From the NCBI GenBank assembly GCA_031119395.1, contig JAVHYA010000004.1, positions 62,001-126,000 on the forward strand: a stretch of DNA of 64,000 bases. The letters are read 5' to 3'. The notes beneath the pieces were generated by a model. That model was not told the origin of the DNA, made no database searches, and worked only from the letters and a program-made list of their open reading frames with translations. The position numbers and the translations under genes are program-made. The first letter of the stretch is position 1; every line of letters starts with the position of its first letter. Shown here in pieces: positions 37,775 to 47,554 of the stretch. This DNA is from Pseudomonadota bacterium. Its GTDB lineage: Bacteria; Pseudomonadota; Gammaproteobacteria; Burkholderiales; Burkholderiaceae_C.

Positions 37775-38493
37775 CAGGCCGGCGGCGGCGCGTCGGGGGC
37801 GGCCAGGCGGTAGCCCACGCCCCGCTCGGTGTGGATGAGCGACGGGCCGCCGGCCGCATCGAGCTTGGTGCGCAGCCGGCTGATCTGCACGTCGATCACG
37901 TTGGTCTGCGGATCGAACTGGTAGTCCCACACGGCCTCGAGCAGCATGGTGCGCGTCATCACCTGGCCGGCGTTGAGCATCAGGCAGGCCAGCAGGCGGA
38001 ATTCGCGCGGCTGCAGCGCGATGGCACGGCCGGCGCGCTCGACCTTGCGGCTGCCCAGGTCCAGCCGAAGGTCGGCCACCTGCAGCACGCGCAGCTCGGG
38101 GCCCGGCCGCGAGCGGCGCACCAGCGCCTCGGCGCGGGCGGCCAGTTCGGAAAAGGCGAAGGGCTTGGCCAGGTAGTCGTCGCCGCCGGCCTTGAGGCCG
38201 CGCACGCGCTCGTCCAGCGCGCTCAGGGCGCTGAGCACCAGCACGGGCGTGCGCAGGCCGAGGTTGCGCAGCGTCGAGAGGATCGACAGGCCGTCCACGC
38301 CGTTGGGCAGCATGCGGTCGAGGATCACCAGGTCCCAGGCCTCGCCGGTGGCACGCGCCAGCGCATCGGCCCCGTCGCGGCACACGACCGCCACATGCCC
38401 CATGGCCCGGAAGCCGTCGGCGATGTAGCGGGCGTTGGCCTCGTCGTCCTCGATCACCAGGCAGCGCCACATGGCGCTGGCGGGTGCGCTCAT
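37774..38493 (-). CDS. OmpR-family response regulator
   Basis: CLVIEDDEANARYIADGFRAMGH, VILDRMLPNGVDGLSIL, YLAKPFAFSEL, winged helix VIDVQISRLRTKLD. Confidence 0.95.
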   Translation of the reverse strand: MSAPASAMWRCLVIEDDEANARYIADGFRAMGHVAVVCRDGADALARATGEAWDLVILDRMLPNGVDGLSILSTLRNLGLRTPVLVLSALSALDERVRGLKAGGDDYLAKPFAFSELAARAEALVRRSRPGPELRVLQVADLRLDLGSRKVERAGRAIALQPREFRLLACLMLNAGQVMTRTMLLEAVWDYQFDPQTNVIDVQISRLRTKLDAAGGPSLIHTERGVGYRLAAPDAPPPA

Positions 38494-40205
38494 TTCATGA
38501 GCTCCGCACCTTCGACCATCAGGCGCAGGCGCCGTGTGCCTTGCCACTCGTCGGCATCCAGGCGGAAGGCCAGCTTCACGCGCGCGGGCAGCGGGTCGGT
38601 GTGGCCGAACCAGATGCCGTCGATGGGCTGGCCCTGCAGCCGCAGCTTGAGCGCCAGGTGCTTCTCGCCGACCAGGCGCTGCGAGACGACTTCCACCTCG
38701 TCGCTGAAGGTCGGCGGCGCAAAACCCTGGCCCCAGACCTCGCGGTGCAGCGTGTCGACCAGGTCGATGCGCAGGTACTCGCGCGCCAGCGGGCCGTCGG
38801 TGTCGAGCCGGCGCGTGAGCGTGGCGGCGTCCAGCCATTCGCGCGCGACCTGGGCGAAGGCGCGCTCGAAGGTCTCGAACTGGTCGCGCGCCACGGTGCA
38901 GCCGGCCGCCATCGCATGGCCGCCGAAGCGCAGCAGCACGCCGGGATGGCGCTTGGCCACCAGGTCGAGCGCATCGCGCAGGTGGAAGCCGGGGATCGAG
39001 CGGCCCGAGCCCTTGAGTTCGTGCGACTTGCCGTCGGCAGCGCTGGCGGCGAAGACGAAGGTCGGGCGGTGGTGCAGGTCCTTGATGCGCGAGGCGACGA
39101 TGCCGACCACGCCTTCGTGGAAGTCCACGTCGAACACGCTGATTGCAGAGGGTGGTGTCTCGTTGTCATCGAACAGCGACTCGGCCAGCAGCAGCGCCTG
39201 CTCGCGCATGCCGCCCTCGATGTCGCGCCGCTCGCGGTTGATGCCGTCGAGCGTGCGCGCCAGTTCGGCGCAGCGTCCGGGATCGTCGCTGAGCAGGCAT
39301 TCGATGCCCAGCGTCATGTCGGCCAGGCGGCCGGCGGCGTTGATGCGCGGCCCGAGCGCGAAGCCGAAGTCGAAGGTGGTCGCCGCCTCGGCCTTGCGGC
39401 CCGCCGCCTGGAACAGGGCCGCGACGCCGTGGGGCAGCGCACCGGCGCGGATGCGCTTCAAGCCCTGGGCCACCAGGCGGCGGTTGTTGGCGTCGAGCTT
39501 CACCACGTCGGCGACCGTGCCCAGCGCCACCAGCGGCAGCAGCGGGTCGAGCTTGGGCTGCACGCCGTTCTCGAACGCCCCGCGTGCCCGCAGTTCCGCC
39601 CGCAGCGCGAGCAGCACATAGAACATCACGCCCACCCCGGCGATGCTCTTGCTCTCGAATTCACAGCCGGGCTGGTTGGGGTTCACCAGCACGTCGGCCT
39701 CGGGAAGCACGGGCCCCGGCAGATGGTGGTCGGTGACCAGCACCGTGAGTCCGAGTTCCCTGGCCCTGGCCACGCCCTCGACGCTGGCGATGCCGTTGTC
39801 CACGGTGATGAGCACCTCGGCGCCGGTGGCGGCCACGCGCTCCGCGATCGGCGGCGTGAGGCCGTAGCCGTCGACCACGCGGTCGGGCACCAGGTAGCCG
39901 ACCTGGCGCGCGCCCAGCAGGCGCAGGCCGCGCACCGCGACCGCGCAGGCGGTGGCGCCGTCGCAGTCGTAGTCGGCCACCACGCACAGGCGCCGGTCAT
40001 CGCGGATCGCGTCGGCCAGCAGCACGGCGGCTTCGCGCGTGCCCTTCATCGTGTCGGGCGGCAGCAGGCGCGCCAGGCCGTCGTCGAGGTCGGCGGCCGA
40101 GACCACGCCGCGCGCCGCATACAGGCGCGCCAGCAGCGGATGCACGCCGGACTGCTCCAGCGCCCAGGCGCTGCGGGGCGGGATCTCTCTTGCTACGATT
40201 TTCAT
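38490..40205 (-). CDS. recJ: Single-stranded-DNA-specific exonuclease RecJ
   Basis: LCVVADYDCDGATACAVAVRGL, LITVDNGIASVEGVARARELGLTVLVTDHHLPG, LRFGGHAMAAGCTV. Confidence 0.97.
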   Translation of the reverse strand: MKIVAREIPPRSAWALEQSGVHPLLARLYAARGVVSAADLDDGLARLLPPDTMKGTREAAVLLADAIRDDRRLCVVADYDCDGATACAVAVRGLRLLGARQVGYLVPDRVVDGYGLTPPIAERVAATGAEVLITVDNGIASVEGVARARELGLTVLVTDHHLPGPVLPEADVLVNPNQPGCEFESKSIAGVGVMFYVLLALRAELRARGAFENGVQPKLDPLLPLVALGTVADVVKLDANNRRLVAQGLKRIRAGALPHGVAALFQAAGRKAEAATTFDFGFALGPRINAAGRLADMTLGIECLLSDDPGRCAELARTLDGINRERRDIEGGMREQALLLAESLFDDNETPPSAISVFDVDFHEGVVGIVASRIKDLHHRPTFVFAASAADGKSHELKGSGRSIPGFHLRDALDLVAKRHPGVLLRFGGHAMAAGCTVARDQFETFERAFAQVAREWLDAATLTRRLDTDGPLAREYLRIDLVDTLHREVWGQGFAPPTFSDEVEVVSQRLVGEKHLALKLRLQGQPIDGIWFGHTDPLPARVKLAFRLDADEWQGTRRLRLMVEGAELMK

Positions 40206-40256
40206 AGCTGCTCGAGCACGCTGGACGGGCGCTGGCGGCCGAAACGGCTCAAAAAT
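40190..40256 (+). repeat. Dispersed repeat family 1, copy B
   Basis: ttgctacgattttcatagctgctcgagcacgctggacgggcgctggcggccgaaacggctcaaaaat. Confidence 0.8.
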
Positions 40257-41179
40257 CGCTGCACCAGACCACGCCGCACGGGCGCCCAGCGCTGTGCGAC
40301 GCGGTCGCCGCAGAGCGTGAGGACGACGGCCTCGCCGCGCCGGCTGCGCGCCAGCAGGTCGGCGATGGGACCGGCATCGAGCGCCTGCCAGGCCCTGGCC
40401 CAGGCGTCGCCGTCGTCCTGCAGCGCGGCGTCGCGCAGCGATCGCTCGACCGCCGGCGCCACGGAAGCGGCCTGGGGCGGGGAGGGCAGCCGGCCGGTGC
40501 CGCTCAGCCAGAAGGAATTGATCGGCAGCAGGCCCCGTGCGGTCCGCTCGTCGTTCACGCGCGTGGTGTACAGCAGCATCTGCATCTCGTTCTGCAGGCG
40601 CCGCAGGGGCCGTGCCGCATCGGACATGGGCAGCCACTGCGCCAGCGGCTGGCCGATGGCGCGGTCCGGCGAGGCGGTGGCCAGCCCGTCGAACAGCGCG
40701 CTGCGCGCCAGCCAGTGGCCGGGCCGCGCGGTGGCGAAGAGCGCGATGCCGTCCTCCTCGAAGAAGGGCCGGGCGGCGGCCAGCAGGGCGTCGGCTTCCG
40801 CCGGTTCGATGGCCATGCGCGCGGGGTCGCCCAGCACCACCTCGCTCATGCCGACCTGCCAGTGGCACAGCGTGACCAGGCCCCAGGCCGCGTCCCGCGC
40901 GCCGGGCAGGTCGGCCTGCTGCGCCTCCAGCGCGGCCCAGGGCAGCAGGCCGTCGCCGGCCTGCAGGCCCCAGGCGCGCGCCAGCGCGCGCTCGTGCGGG
41001 GGGGACAGGGTGTCGTCGTCCTGCGCGTCCTCGTCCTGCACCGCCAGGCGGGCCAGCAGGGCTTCGAGCTGCGGCAGCTGCAGCGTGGGCAGCGCGGCGC
41101 GGCAGGCCACCGTCAGGCGGCCGGCGAAGGGGAGGATCAGGGCGTGGGGCGGGCTCGCGTCACCGGGGGAAAGGGACAT
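40202..41179 (-). CDS. Conserved hypothetical protein (possibly the phosphoglycerate-mutase/RpfE-like family of Burkholderiales)
   Basis: MSLSPGDASPPHALILPFAGRL ... LLPINSFWLSGTG. Confidence 0.6.
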   Translation of the reverse strand: MSLSPGDASPPHALILPFAGRLTVACRAALPTLQLPQLEALLARLAVQDEDAQDDDTLSPPHERALARAWGLQAGDGLLPWAALEAQQADLPGARDAAWGLVTLCHWQVGMSEVVLGDPARMAIEPAEADALLAAARPFFEEDGIALFATARPGHWLARSALFDGLATASPDRAIGQPLAQWLPMSDAARPLRRLQNEMQMLLYTTRVNDERTARGLLPINSFWLSGTGRLPSPPQAASVAPAVERSLRDAALQDDGDAWARAWQALDAGPIADLLARSRRGEAVVLTLCGDRVAQRWAPVRRGLVQRFLSRFGRQRPSSVLEQL

Positions 41180-41288
41180 GCCCCTATTGTCGCGCCCGCC
41201 ATGGGGACACCCGGGGGCGATGCCACAATCCCCGCCACCTCCACTGCGGTGGCCGGCGGGCGTTGCGGCCCGGCCGGATGCCAACGAC

Positions 41289-42545
41289 ATGCAACTCCCC
41301 TACGAACTCCAGCTCGGCTGGCGCTACACCCGGGCCGGCCGGGCGACGCGGCGCAACGGCTTCATCTCCTTCATCTCGGGCGTGTCGATGCTGGGCATCG
41401 CGCTGGGCGTGGCGGCGCTGATCATCGTGCTGTCGGTCATGAACGGCTTCCAGAAGGAAGTGCGCGACCGCATGCTGGGCGTGGTCTCCCACATCGAGAT
41501 CTTCTCGCGCGACGGCCAGGCCCTGCAGGACCTGGACGCGATCATGGCCGCCGCGCGCAAGAACCCCGAGGTGGTCGGCGCGGCGCCCTACATCGCCTCG
41601 CAGGCCCTGGTGGCGCGCGGCGAGGACATGAAGGGCGTGCTGGTGCGCGGCATCGAGCCCAGGCTCGAGCCCGAGGTCACCGAATTCAGCAATTCGGCCA
41701 CCAACGGCGCGCTCGACAAGCTGGTGCCCGGCGAGTTCGGCATCGTGCTGGGCGGCGAGCTGGCGCGCTCGCTGTTCGTGCGGCCGGGCGACCAGGTGAC
41801 CCTGATCGCCCCGGGCGGCCAGGTCACGCCGGCCGGCGTGGTGCCGCGGCTGAAGCAGTTCACGGTGGTGGGCACCTTCGAATCGGGCCACTACGAGTAC
41901 GACTCGGCGCTGGCGATGATCCACGAGCAGGACGCGGCCAAGGTGTTCCGCCTCGAGGGGCCGACCGGCATCCGCCTGAAGCTCAAGGACCTGAACATCG
42001 CCCGCGAGGTGGCCGACCAGCTCGCGACCACGCTGCCGGGCCAGTTCCTCATCCGCGACTGGACGCGCCAGAACAAGACCTGGTTCGCGGCCGTGCAGGT
42101 CGAGAAGCGGATGATGTTCATCATCCTCACGCTGATCGTCGCCGTGGCGGCCTTCAACCTGGTGTCGACGCTGGTGATGACGGTGACCGACAAGCGGGCC
42201 GACATCGCCATCCTGCGCACCCTGGGCGCGAGCCCGAAGAGCATCATGGGCGTGTTCGTGGTGCAGGGCGCGATGGTGGGCGTGATCGGCACGCTGGGCG
42301 GGCTCGGCCTGGGCCTGCTCATCGCCTACAACATCGACGTCATCGTGCCCTTCATCGAGCGGCTGCTGCACACCAGCTTCCTGCCGCAGGACATCTACCT
42401 CATCAGCCGCATGCCCAGCGACCCGCAGCGCGGCGACATCATGCCCATCACCATCATCTCGCTCGTGCTCGCCTTCGCGGCCACGCTGTATCCGAGCTGG
42501 CGCGCCAGCCGGGTCAACCCCGCCGAGGCCCTGCGCTATGAGTGA
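41289..42545 (+). CDS. lolC: Lipoprotein-releasing ABC transporter permease LolC/LolE
   Basis: [64 protein letters not shown]. Confidence 0.95.
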   Translation: MQLPYELQLGWRYTRAGRATRRNGFISFISGVSMLGIALGVAALIIVLSVMNGFQKEVRDRMLGVVSHIEIFSRDGQALQDLDAIMAAARKNPEVVGAAPYIASQALVARGEDMKGVLVRGIEPRLEPEVTEFSNSATNGALDKLVPGEFGIVLGGELARSLFVRPGDQVTLIAPGGQVTPAGVVPRLKQFTVVGTFESGHYEYDSALAMIHEQDAAKVFRLEGPTGIRLKLKDLNIAREVADQLATTLPGQFLIRDWTRQNKTWFAAVQVEKRMMFIILTLIVAVAAFNLVSTLVMTVTDKRADIAILRTLGASPKSIMGVFVVQGAMVGVIGTLGGLGLGLLIAYNIDVIVPFIERLLHTSFLPQDIYLISRMPSDPQRGDIMPITIISLVLAFAATLYPSWRASRVNPAEALRYE

Positions 42546-43224
42546 TCCCAGGAAAGTCGTCCTGGAAGCCCGAGGCCTGACCAAGCGCTTCCACGAAGGC
42601 CGCATCGACCTCACCGTCCTGCACGGCGTCGACCTGGACGTGCGGGCGGGCGAGACGCTGGCCATCGTCGGCGCCTCGGGCTCGGGCAAGAGCACGCTGC
42701 TGCACCTCATGGGGGGGCTGGATGCGCCCACTGCCGGCACGCTCACGCTGATGGGCCAGGCGTTCGCGCGGCTCGACCCGTCCGCGCAGGGCCGCCTGCG
42801 CAACCAGCACCTGGGCTTCGTCTACCAGTTCCATCACCTGCTGCCGGAGTTCAGCGCGCTCGACAACGTCGCCATGCCGCTGCGCATCCGCCGCCAGAGC
42901 GCGCACGAGGCGCACGAGGCGGCGCGTGCCATCCTGGCCGCGGTGGGACTGGGCCAGCGCGTGCAGCACCGCCCGGCGGAGCTCTCGGGCGGCGAGCGCC
43001 AGCGGGTGGCCATCGCGCGCGCGCTGGTGACCCAGCCCGCCTGCGTGCTGGCCGACGAGCCCACCGGCAACCTGGACCGCGCGACGGCCGACGGCGTGTT
43101 CGCGCTGATGCTGCAATTGGCCCGCGAGCGCGGCACCGCCTTCGTGATGGTCACGCACGACGACGCGCTGGCGGCGCGCTGCGACCGGCAGCTGCGGCTG
43201 GTCGAGGGGCGGCTGGCCGGCTGA
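42538..43224 (+). CDS. lolD: Lipoprotein-releasing ABC transporter ATPase LolD
   Basis: [61 protein letters not shown]. Confidence 0.97.
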   Translation: MSDPRKVVLEARGLTKRFHEGRIDLTVLHGVDLDVRAGETLAIVGASGSGKSTLLHLMGGLDAPTAGTLTLMGQAFARLDPSAQGRLRNQHLGFVYQFHHLLPEFSALDNVAMPLRIRRQSAHEAHEAARAILAAVGLGQRVQHRPAELSGGERQRVAIARALVTQPACVLADEPTGNLDRATADGVFALMLQLARERGTAFVMVTHDDALAARCDRQLRLVEGRLAG

Positions 43225-43552
43225 CGGGCCGTCGACGGCGGCATTGACCGCCGCGAGGGGCAGGTCCACCATCGGCCTCCCGCTGCCGCTGCGCGGCGAG
43301 ATCGAGGCACGCGGCGCGGATGCCGCTGGCCATCGAGCGCGCTGCCGACGCGATTGCGCGCGGCACGGGCGAGGGCGCCGTGGCCGGGAAGATCCAGGCG
43401 CACCTGATCGTCGTTCGACGCTGAGTCGAGATCGTCACGAACGTGACGAATTCGGCGCCGACGCAGGCAGGGCGTGCGCTGGCGGCCGATTGCACTTTGG
43501 GTCCTTGGGCCTCGTGCGCGGCCGGCCGGCGCCCGCGCACTACGATCGGCCG

Positions 43553-44872
43553 ATGTCTTCGACGCTCGCCACTTCGCCCACGCACGATCCCGTCCTCGCC
43601 CCGCCGCTCAAGGGCTGGCCGCACGACGGCCCGGCGGTCGCCGCCTCCCAGGTCGGCCCCCAGGGCTGGAACGTGCTGGCCGGCGACCTGCCGCTGCCCG
43701 TGGCCGTGCTCAAGCGTGAGGCGCTGGCCCACAACATCGCCTGGATGGCCGAGCGCACGCGGGCCTGGGGCGTGGAGCTGGTGCCGCACGGCAAGACCAC
43801 CATGTCGCCGCAGCTTTTTCGCCGCCAGCTCGAAGCGGGCGCCTGGGGCATCACCTTCGCCACCGTGATGCAGGTGGCCGTGGGCGTGGCAGCCGGCGTG
43901 CGGCGAGCCCTGATCGCCAACGAGGTGATGGATGCGGCCGACCTGGCGCACCTGGCCGCGCTGCGCCGCCGGCATGCGGACCTGCGCGTGATCTTCCTCG
44001 TCGATTCGGCGGCCCAGCTCGCCCTGATCGAAGCCTGGCACGCGCGGCAGGCGCAGGCCGTGCCGCCCTTCGAGGTGCTGCTGGAGATCGGTTTCGGCGG
44101 CGGACGCACCGGCGTGCGCAGCGAGGCCCAGGCGCTGGCCCTGGCGCGCGCGCTGCACGCCAGCCCGGCCGTGCGCTTCGCGGGCATCGAGTGCTACGAG
44201 GGGCTGTGGGCCCGGGGCGAGAGCGGCGCCGACCGCGCCTGGGTCGACACCCTGATGGACCGCGTCGACGCGGTGGCGGCCGCGTGCGTGCGCGAGGGCC
44301 TGTTCGAGGGCGAGGAGGAAGTCATCGTCTCGGCCGGCGGCTCGGCCGTGTTCGACCTGGTGGCGGCGCGGCTCACGCCCGCGCTGGGCCGGCCGGTGCG
44401 CGGACTGCTGCGCTCGGGCTGCTACGTCACGCACGACCATGGCACCTACACCCGGATGATGGAGGCGATGGCGCCGCGCCTGGGCTGCAGCTGCGCCGAT
44501 GCGCTGCGGCCCGCCCTCGAGGTGTGGGCGCTGGTGCAGGCCTGCCCCGAGCCGGGCCTGGCCATCGTCGGCGCCGGCAAGCGCGACCTGTCCTTCGACA
44601 TGGGGATGCCGGTGCCCATCGCACGCGCGGCGGCCGGCGAACGCACCGTGCAGCCCGTGCCGCACGGTTGGCGCGTCGACGCGCTCAACGACCAGCATGC
44701 GTATCTGCGCTGGGATGCCGGCGATGCCGCACTGGCGGCGCAGGCGCCGGTGGTGGGCGAGCGCATCGGCCTGGGCATCTCGCACCCCTGCACCACCTTC
44801 GACAAATGGCACTGGATGCCGGTCGTCGACGAGGCCTACCGGGTGTGCGATGCGGTGACGATGCAGTTCTGA
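43553..44872 (+). CDS. DSD1-type PLP enzyme (D-serine/D-threonine dehydratase/aldolase-like)
   Basis: LPLPVAVLKREALAHNIAWMAERTRAWGVELVPHGKTTMSPQLFRRQLEAGAWGITFATVMQ ... GISHPCTTFDKWHWMPVVD. Confidence 0.85.
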   Translation: MSSTLATSPTHDPVLAPPLKGWPHDGPAVAASQVGPQGWNVLAGDLPLPVAVLKREALAHNIAWMAERTRAWGVELVPHGKTTMSPQLFRRQLEAGAWGITFATVMQVAVGVAAGVRRALIANEVMDAADLAHLAALRRRHADLRVIFLVDSAAQLALIEAWHARQAQAVPPFEVLLEIGFGGGRTGVRSEAQALALARALHASPAVRFAGIECYEGLWARGESGADRAWVDTLMDRVDAVAAACVREGLFEGEEEVIVSAGGSAVFDLVAARLTPALGRPVRGLLRSGCYVTHDHGTYTRMMEAMAPRLGCSCADALRPALEVWALVQACPEPGLAIVGAGKRDLSFDMGMPVPIARAAAGERTVQPVPHGWRVDALNDQHAYLRWDAGDAALAAQAPVVGERIGLGISHPCTTFDKWHWMPVVDEAYRVCDAVTMQF

Positions 44873-44896
44873 GCCCGCGAGCGGAGGAGCCGACCG

Positions 44897-45334
44897 ATGC
44901 ACCCAGCGCCCACCGCATCGCCCACGGTGCCGGACACCGCCTTCCTCCCGGTACGCCTGCCGGCCGGCGCCGACCTGCGTCGCGCGCTGGAGGAGGCGGC
45001 GGCCGCCTTTGCGCCCGAGGGCTGCTTCGTCGTCAGCGGCATCGGCAGCCTGCAGGATGCGCAGCTGCGCCTGGCCGCCCGCGACGCGCCCACCGGCTTC
45101 GACGGCCCCTGGGAGATCCTGAGCCTGGCCGGCACGCTCACCCGCGACGGCGCGCACCTGCACATCGCCCTGTCGGGCAGCCACGGGCAAGTGGTGGGCG
45201 GCCACCTGGTGCCTGGCAACCGGGTGCGCACCACGGCCGAGGTGCTGCTGTGCCGGCCGGCCGGCTGGGTGCTGGGGCGGGGCCCCGATGCCGCCACCGG
45301 CTACGACGAGCTGCAGGTCCGCCGCTCGCCCTGA
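44897..45334 (+). CDS. PPC domain (DUF296) DNA-binding-like protein
   Basis: VRLPAGADLRRALEEAAAAF, GCFVVSGIGSLQDAQLRLA, HLHIALSGSHGQVVGGHLVPGN. Confidence 0.85.
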   Translation: MHPAPTASPTVPDTAFLPVRLPAGADLRRALEEAAAAFAPEGCFVVSGIGSLQDAQLRLAARDAPTGFDGPWEILSLAGTLTRDGAHLHIALSGSHGQVVGGHLVPGNRVRTTAEVLLCRPAGWVLGRGPDAATGYDELQVRRSP

Positions 45335-45350
45335 GCCAGGGCCTGCGAAT

Positions 45351-45403
45351 CGCTATCGAATTGATAGCGTCCCGCGCAGACTGGACGCGCGCTGGCGGCC
45401 GGT
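45351..45403 (+). repeat. Dispersed repeat family 1, copy C
   Basis: cgctatcgaattgatagcgtcccgcgcagactggacgcgcgctggcggccgg. Confidence 0.8.
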
Positions 45404-45427
45404 TTGTTCGTGACCTGGGCGGCCGGC

Positions 45428-45655
45428 CTACTGCGCCTTGGGATCGCCGAAGGGGCTGTCTTCCGGCGGCGCCTCGGTCGGCATGCGGAACTGTTCGCTG
45501 GCCCAGGCGCCCAGGTCGATGCCCTTGCAGCGCGCGCTGCAGAAGGGGCGGTAGGGGTTGTCGGCGGCGTAGCGGGCGTCCTCGCCGCAGGCCGGGCAGG
45601 GGACGGTGCGCACGGCGCCGGGCGCTGCGCTCTTGCGGTCGCCGTTCATGCGCAC
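45428..45655 (-). CDS. yacG: DNA gyrase inhibitor YacG
   Basis: [42 protein letters not shown]. Confidence 0.95.
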   Translation of the reverse strand: MRMNGDRKSAAPGAVRTVPCPACGEDARYAADNPYRPFCSARCKGIDLGAWASEQFRMPTEAPPEDSPFGDPKAQ

Positions 45656-46440
45656 AAGGTCAGCTCGAACGGCGCATCCTCCGTGCTGGGATGCAGTTTG
45701 TCATCGGCCTCGTGGCGCATCAGGCGCACCGACACCATGAGGCGGTTGCCGCTGATCTCGGGCACCAGGCCGAGGGCCGGGTCGATGCGCAGGCGCAGCA
45801 GCTGGAAGCTGCGGCCCTGCGGCAGGGTCTGCTGGAACTGGCCACCGGCGGCCATGACCTTGTAGGGCACGTCGGCGTCGCGCAGCAGCTTGAGCAGCAG
45901 GAAGACCGATTCGGCCAAGGGCGCCAGCGTGGCGGCCCAGCGTTCCAGGTCCTGGCGGCGGCTGGCGCTGCTGCGGTGCTGCCAGGCGTAGTAGGCGGGC
46001 AGGTCGAATTCGCAGGTGCCGGCGGGAATGCCGACGCGGCTGCGAACGCCCATGAGCCATTCGTTCTCGGTGAGCGCCTGCCCGGCCTTGCCCGGCGTCG
46101 CATTGAGGGTGGCGAAGTTGCGTTCGAGCTGGCCGATGACCTGGTCGAGCACCGACTCCTGGATGGCCGGGTTGCCGCGGTAGCCGTTGAACACGGCCTT
46201 GTGCTTGTCGAGGTCGCGCAGCACGTCGGCCTTCAGGTCGGCGCGCGCCGCGACGTCCATGATCTCGAAGATGGTGACCACCGCGTAGTGGTGGCTCAGC
46301 GCCGAGTCGGCCGCCACCAGTTCGCCGAGACGGCGAAAGAGGTGCTCCAGCCGCAGGTAGGTCCGGATGCGCTCGTTGAAGGGGTATTCGTAAAGGATCA
46401 CGTCGCTGGCGAGGTTGGAACAACCGCTTCGACGGGCCAT
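45646..46440 (-). CDS. zapD: Cell division protein ZapD
   Basis: [28 protein letters not shown]. Confidence 0.95.
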   Translation of the reverse strand: MARRSGCSNLASDVILYEYPFNERIRTYLRLEHLFRRLGELVAADSALSHHYAVVTIFEIMDVAARADLKADVLRDLDKHKAVFNGYRGNPAIQESVLDQVIGQLERNFATLNATPGKAGQALTENEWLMGVRSRVGIPAGTCEFDLPAYYAWQHRSSASRRQDLERWAATLAPLAESVFLLLKLLRDADVPYKVMAAGGQFQQTLPQGRSFQLLRLRIDPALGLVPEISGNRLMVSVRLMRHEADDKLHPSTEDAPFELTLCA

Positions 46441-46447
46441 GATAGCG

Positions 46448-47467
46448 TCATGAGCCTGCCCGGTCGTGTCGGTCCAGACGCTGCTTGACCTCCTGCAGCA
46501 TGGCTTTTCCCAGCGACACCTGTCCCAGCATGGACAGGTGCGTGTCGTTGGGGAAGTAGAAGTCCTGGGTCGCGAAGCGGGCCTGCTGGGCCCACGTGAA
46601 GAGATCGGGACCCAGCGCCGGGTGTGCCTTCAGGAGGTCGACGAACGGCGACGAGTGCTGTGGATCGAGGTACACGGTGGTCTTGTTCGGGATGATCATC
46701 CACAGCAGATTCAACGACGCATTGGCGGTGGTGAGACGCTGCATGCGCTCGAAGGTCTGCGCCGTCAGCGGGCCGTTGTCGATGTCTTCCTTGAAGAAGG
46801 GCACGCGGTCGCAGGCCAGGTGGGAAAACTGCTTGCAGCCGTCCGGGACCAGGCGCACCAGGGTCTCGTCCCCATGTTGCGTGTCGCCATGCGCACGCAT
46901 CGCCTTGCGGGTGTTGAGCCAGGTGATGGGGCCGGTCGTGAGCTTGGCGGCCCAGTTCAGGCCCGGCGGCGGCTTCTGCGTCAGGGGGCCGAGGAAGGGC
47001 TCGGTCTTGAGCTCGAGGCGTCGGTCGACCATGTGGGCGCATTGTTCGCTGCGCCGCATGCGTTCGTCGAAGGCGCGCTCCACGCTTTCCACGATCACCA
47101 TCCGTCCCTTGAAGCCCTGCCGGCGGACCCAGTCGGTGAAGTCGCCGCACATGTAGCCGACCTGGCCCCAGTAGGTGGTGCTCACCTTGTAGCCCGCCTG
47201 CACGAGGGCCGCCTGCCAGCGGTAGGTCATCGAGAAACTGTCGCCCAGCACCAGGATGTCGGCCTGGTCGAGCGGCACGGCGCGCAGGTGGGCGGGATCC
47301 AGCACCGGCGGCTCGTGGCGCCAGCCGAACTGGGTTTCCGACAGCCTGCCGATGCGTGTGAGGTCGCCATAGGGCGCCGGCGTGAACAGCGTCCAGACCA
47401 GCAGCGCCGAGATGATGGCGAAGCCCACCCCGAAGGTGGCGAGCCAGAGCGAGGCGACTTTCTTCAT
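46448..47467 (-). CDS. SGNH/AlgX-AlgJ-like protein, paralogue 1
   Basis: ADILVLGDSFSMTYRWQAALVQAGYKV ... FPNDTHLSMLGQ; similar throughout to 47555-48586. Confidence 0.7.
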   Translation of the reverse strand: MKKVASLWLATFGVGFAIISALLVWTLFTPAPYGDLTRIGRLSETQFGWRHEPPVLDPAHLRAVPLDQADILVLGDSFSMTYRWQAALVQAGYKVSTTYWGQVGYMCGDFTDWVRRQGFKGRMVIVESVERAFDERMRRSEQCAHMVDRRLELKTEPFLGPLTQKPPPGLNWAAKLTTGPITWLNTRKAMRAHGDTQHGDETLVRLVPDGCKQFSHLACDRVPFFKEDIDNGPLTAQTFERMQRLTTANASLNLLWMIIPNKTTVYLDPQHSSPFVDLLKAHPALGPDLFTWAQQARFATQDFYFPNDTHLSMLGQVSLGKAMLQEVKQRLDRHDRAGS

Positions 47468-47501
47468 ATCAGTCGCGCCCGGCCGCCCGAAGCGGCTGAC
47501 G

Positions 47502-47553
47502 CGCCCCCTCGGGGGACAGCGGACCGCGCGAAGCGGGGGAGCGTGGGGGTTGT
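47502..47553. repeat. Dispersed repeat family 2, copy b
   Basis: gcgccccctcgggggacagcggaccgcgcgaagcgggggagcgtgggggttg. Confidence 0.65.
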
Positions 47554-47554
47554 G

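Noticed and set aside
43225-43552. Possible gene remnant between lolD and the DSD gene (frame ending AIERAADAIARGTGEGAVAGKIQAHLIVVRR)
   Set aside because: Short, no recognised family or intact upstream frame; cannot distinguish from chance open frame
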